The position numbers and the translations under genes are program-made. Below are positions 23,675 to 25,149 of a stretch of 25,149 nucleotides of DNA, piece after piece. This DNA is from JANNOG01 sp031398915 (lineage in GTDB: Bacteria; Actinomycetota; Actinomycetes; Actinomycetales; JBBAYJ01). Within the stretch, counting starts at the first letter, position 1. Each line of letters opens with the position of its first letter. The notes beneath the pieces are model-generated. The model was not told the DNA's origin. It did not search any database and was given only the letters and a program-made list of their open reading frames with translations. The stretch covers positions 1 to 25,149 of the forward strand of contig JANNOG010000115.1 in NCBI GenBank assembly GCA_031398915.1, written 5' to 3'.

Positions 23675-24268
23675 ATGGCAGTCGCTTTCCACGACGGTTC
23701 GGACTATCGGGTCCGCCCGCTGTCTCGCGAGGCCTTCGACGTCCTGGTCGCGGCGGGGGTGTACGAAGCGGAACACGTCGAGTTATTGGAGGGGAGTCTG
23801 GTCGACATGGCACCGCAAGGTCCGCAGCACGGCGACGCTGTCCGGCGACTCAGTCGGCGGATCACCGTCGAGCTCGCCTCGCAGTTCCATGAGCGCTATC
23901 TGGTAGGCGTTCAGACACCACTGCAGGCGACCGACCTCTCCGAGCCCGAGCCGGACATCTCCGTCATCGACGACGCTGCGAGCTCGGCTTCCACCCATCC
24001 GACCAGCGCACACCTGGTGATCGAGATCGCTCAGACCAGCCATGGCATCGATCTCATTCGCAAGCCCACCATCTATGCGGCGGCTGGTGTCGCGCAGTAC
24101 TGGGTCGTCGACCTCCCAGCAGACGACGTCGTCGTTCACACGGATCCGCGACCCAGTTCGACCACCACGCCAGCGGGCTACGGCAGTGTCCGTCGGCTCC
24201 CGCTGGACACTCCGCTGGAGGTCTTGGGGATCTCGCTGAATCTCCGTGACGTGCTGTCGACTGATTGA
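23675..24268 (+). CDS. Uma2-family (DUF820) PD-(D/E)XK nuclease-like protein
   Basis: This 197-residue protein matches Uma2, a large family with a restriction-endonuclease fold. The likely metal site is Asp94 in EPEPDISVI and Glu117 in HLVIEIAQTS, with Lys130 nearby (DLIRKPTIYAAAGVAQYWVVDL). The N-terminal YEAEHVELLEGSLVDMAPQGPQH is also diagnostic. Its biological target is unknown; the family is abundant in cyanobacteria and scattered in actinobacteria. It lies divergent from nnr and converges on acpS with 5 nt between stops, in a gap of an otherwise minus-strand cluster, so it is probably a later arrival. No ribosome binding site is well placed. Confidence 0.88.
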   Translation: MAVAFHDGSDYRVRPLSREAFDVLVAAGVYEAEHVELLEGSLVDMAPQGPQHGDAVRRLSRRITVELASQFHERYLVGVQTPLQATDLSEPEPDISVIDDAASSASTHPTSAHLVIEIAQTSHGIDLIRKPTIYAAAGVAQYWVVDLPADDVVVHTDPRPSSTTTPAGYGSVRRLPLDTPLEVLGISLNLRDVLSTD

Positions 24269-24273
24269 GCCGC

Positions 24274-24627
24274 TTACGCGGAATCAATGACCACGGAAGC
24301 GACGGCAACTCCCCCGTCGTGAGACAGGCTCAAGAGAATTCGCCCACCACCCAGCTGATCCAGGCGCCGAGCCACCGCTCCCCTGACGAGCATCTGCGGA
24401 GGTCCACCCGCGGCGCCCGGAATCGTCACGTCCTGCCATGACAGACCCGGCGGTCCGCCCAGCGCCTTGGCCAGTGCCTCTTTGGCGGCGAATCGTGCAG
24501 CAAGCGAGCGGATCGGCAATCCCCGCTCGGCCACGGTGAACAGCCGGTCACGCAATCGCGGGGTGCGGGACAACCTGGCCGCGAACCGGGACACGTCGAC
24601 GACATCGACGCCGATACCCACGATCAC
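24274..24627 (-). CDS. acpS: Holo-[acyl-carrier-protein] synthase
   Basis: AcpS transfers 4'-phosphopantetheine from CoA to acyl carrier protein for fatty acid synthesis. The 117-residue protein shows both family motifs: GIGVDVVDVSRF with Mg ligand Asp8, and RFAAKEALAKALG with Glu50. LLSLSHDGGVAVASVV closes the fold. The GTG at 24627 starts the family sequence. It lies 41 nt after glmS in the same direction. Confidence 0.96.
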   Translation of the reverse strand: MIVGIGVDVVDVSRFAARLSRTPRLRDRLFTVAERGLPIRSLAARFAAKEALAKALGGPPGLSWQDVTIPGAAGGPPQMLVRGAVARRLDQLGGGRILLSLSHDGGVAVASVVIDSA

Positions 24628-24668
24628 GCCACGCCCGCCGACACTTTCCAGATTCGAGACCGGCTCGG

Positions 24669-25149
<481 letters not shown>

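Overview
The window is high-GC DNA from an actinobacterium. The evidence is its codon use, a WhiB-family regulator, a BldM-like orphan response regulator, a GroEL with a His-rich tail behind a CIRCE-controlled groES, and a gene order (guaB3, guaB, whiB-family gene, groEL/groES, tsaD-rimI-tsaB-tsaE-alr, nnr, acpS, glmS) that is classical for Mycobacterium and Streptomyces. The genus cannot be fixed from sequence alone. I found no tRNA, rRNA, CRISPR array or insertion sequence.

Left part (1-8042). An ECF sigma factor of the long type with a C-terminal helical extension runs in from a G/C-run-rich window edge that looks error-prone. It is followed, with 4-nt overlaps, by a small unknown protein and a DUF6036/AbiEii-like nucleotidyltransferase, a candidate toxin-antitoxin pair. 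On the minus strand guaB3 and glpK overlap. Next come a small antibiotic-monooxygenase-fold gene, two back-to-back palindromes, a 3'-truncated DUF4143-type AAA ATPase and an orphan TrpB2. These separate guaB3 from guaB, which are neighbours in many relatives.

Middle part (8043-14280). The minus strand carries a BldM-like regulator, guaB and trpB2. Upstream lies a MerR/cobalamin-binding regulator with the W-x9-E-H motif of CarH-type photoreceptors, divergent from a WhiD/WhiB3-type gene. The whiB promoter is embedded in a long inverted repeat. A perfect 16-bp-stem hairpin terminates whiB against the convergent groEL. The groES-groEL operon has a CIRCE operator, a structured leader and an intercistronic hairpin.

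Right part (14281-25149). The plus strand carries a serine hydrolase, a THUMP-like methyltransferase and a DUF1345 membrane protein. The minus strand carries glmS (partial), acpS, a fused NAD(P)HX epimerase/dehydratase, a VapBC-type pair, alr, and the tightly overlapping tsaE-tsaB-rimI-tsaD set for t6A tRNA modification. tsaE contains an in-frame 12-bp tandem repeat. A leaderless-looking Uma2-family gene sits divergently between nnr and acpS.

Functionally the window joins purine synthesis, cell-wall precursor supply, tRNA t6A synthesis, chaperones and developmental or redox regulators. Accessory modules (nucleotidyltransferase pair, ATPase remnant, VapBC, Uma2) are inserted at the joints. The best candidates for new biology are the palindrome pair beside the ATPase, the CarH-like regulator in the bldM/whiD locus, the inverted repeat over the whiB promoter and the nucleotidyltransferase pair.
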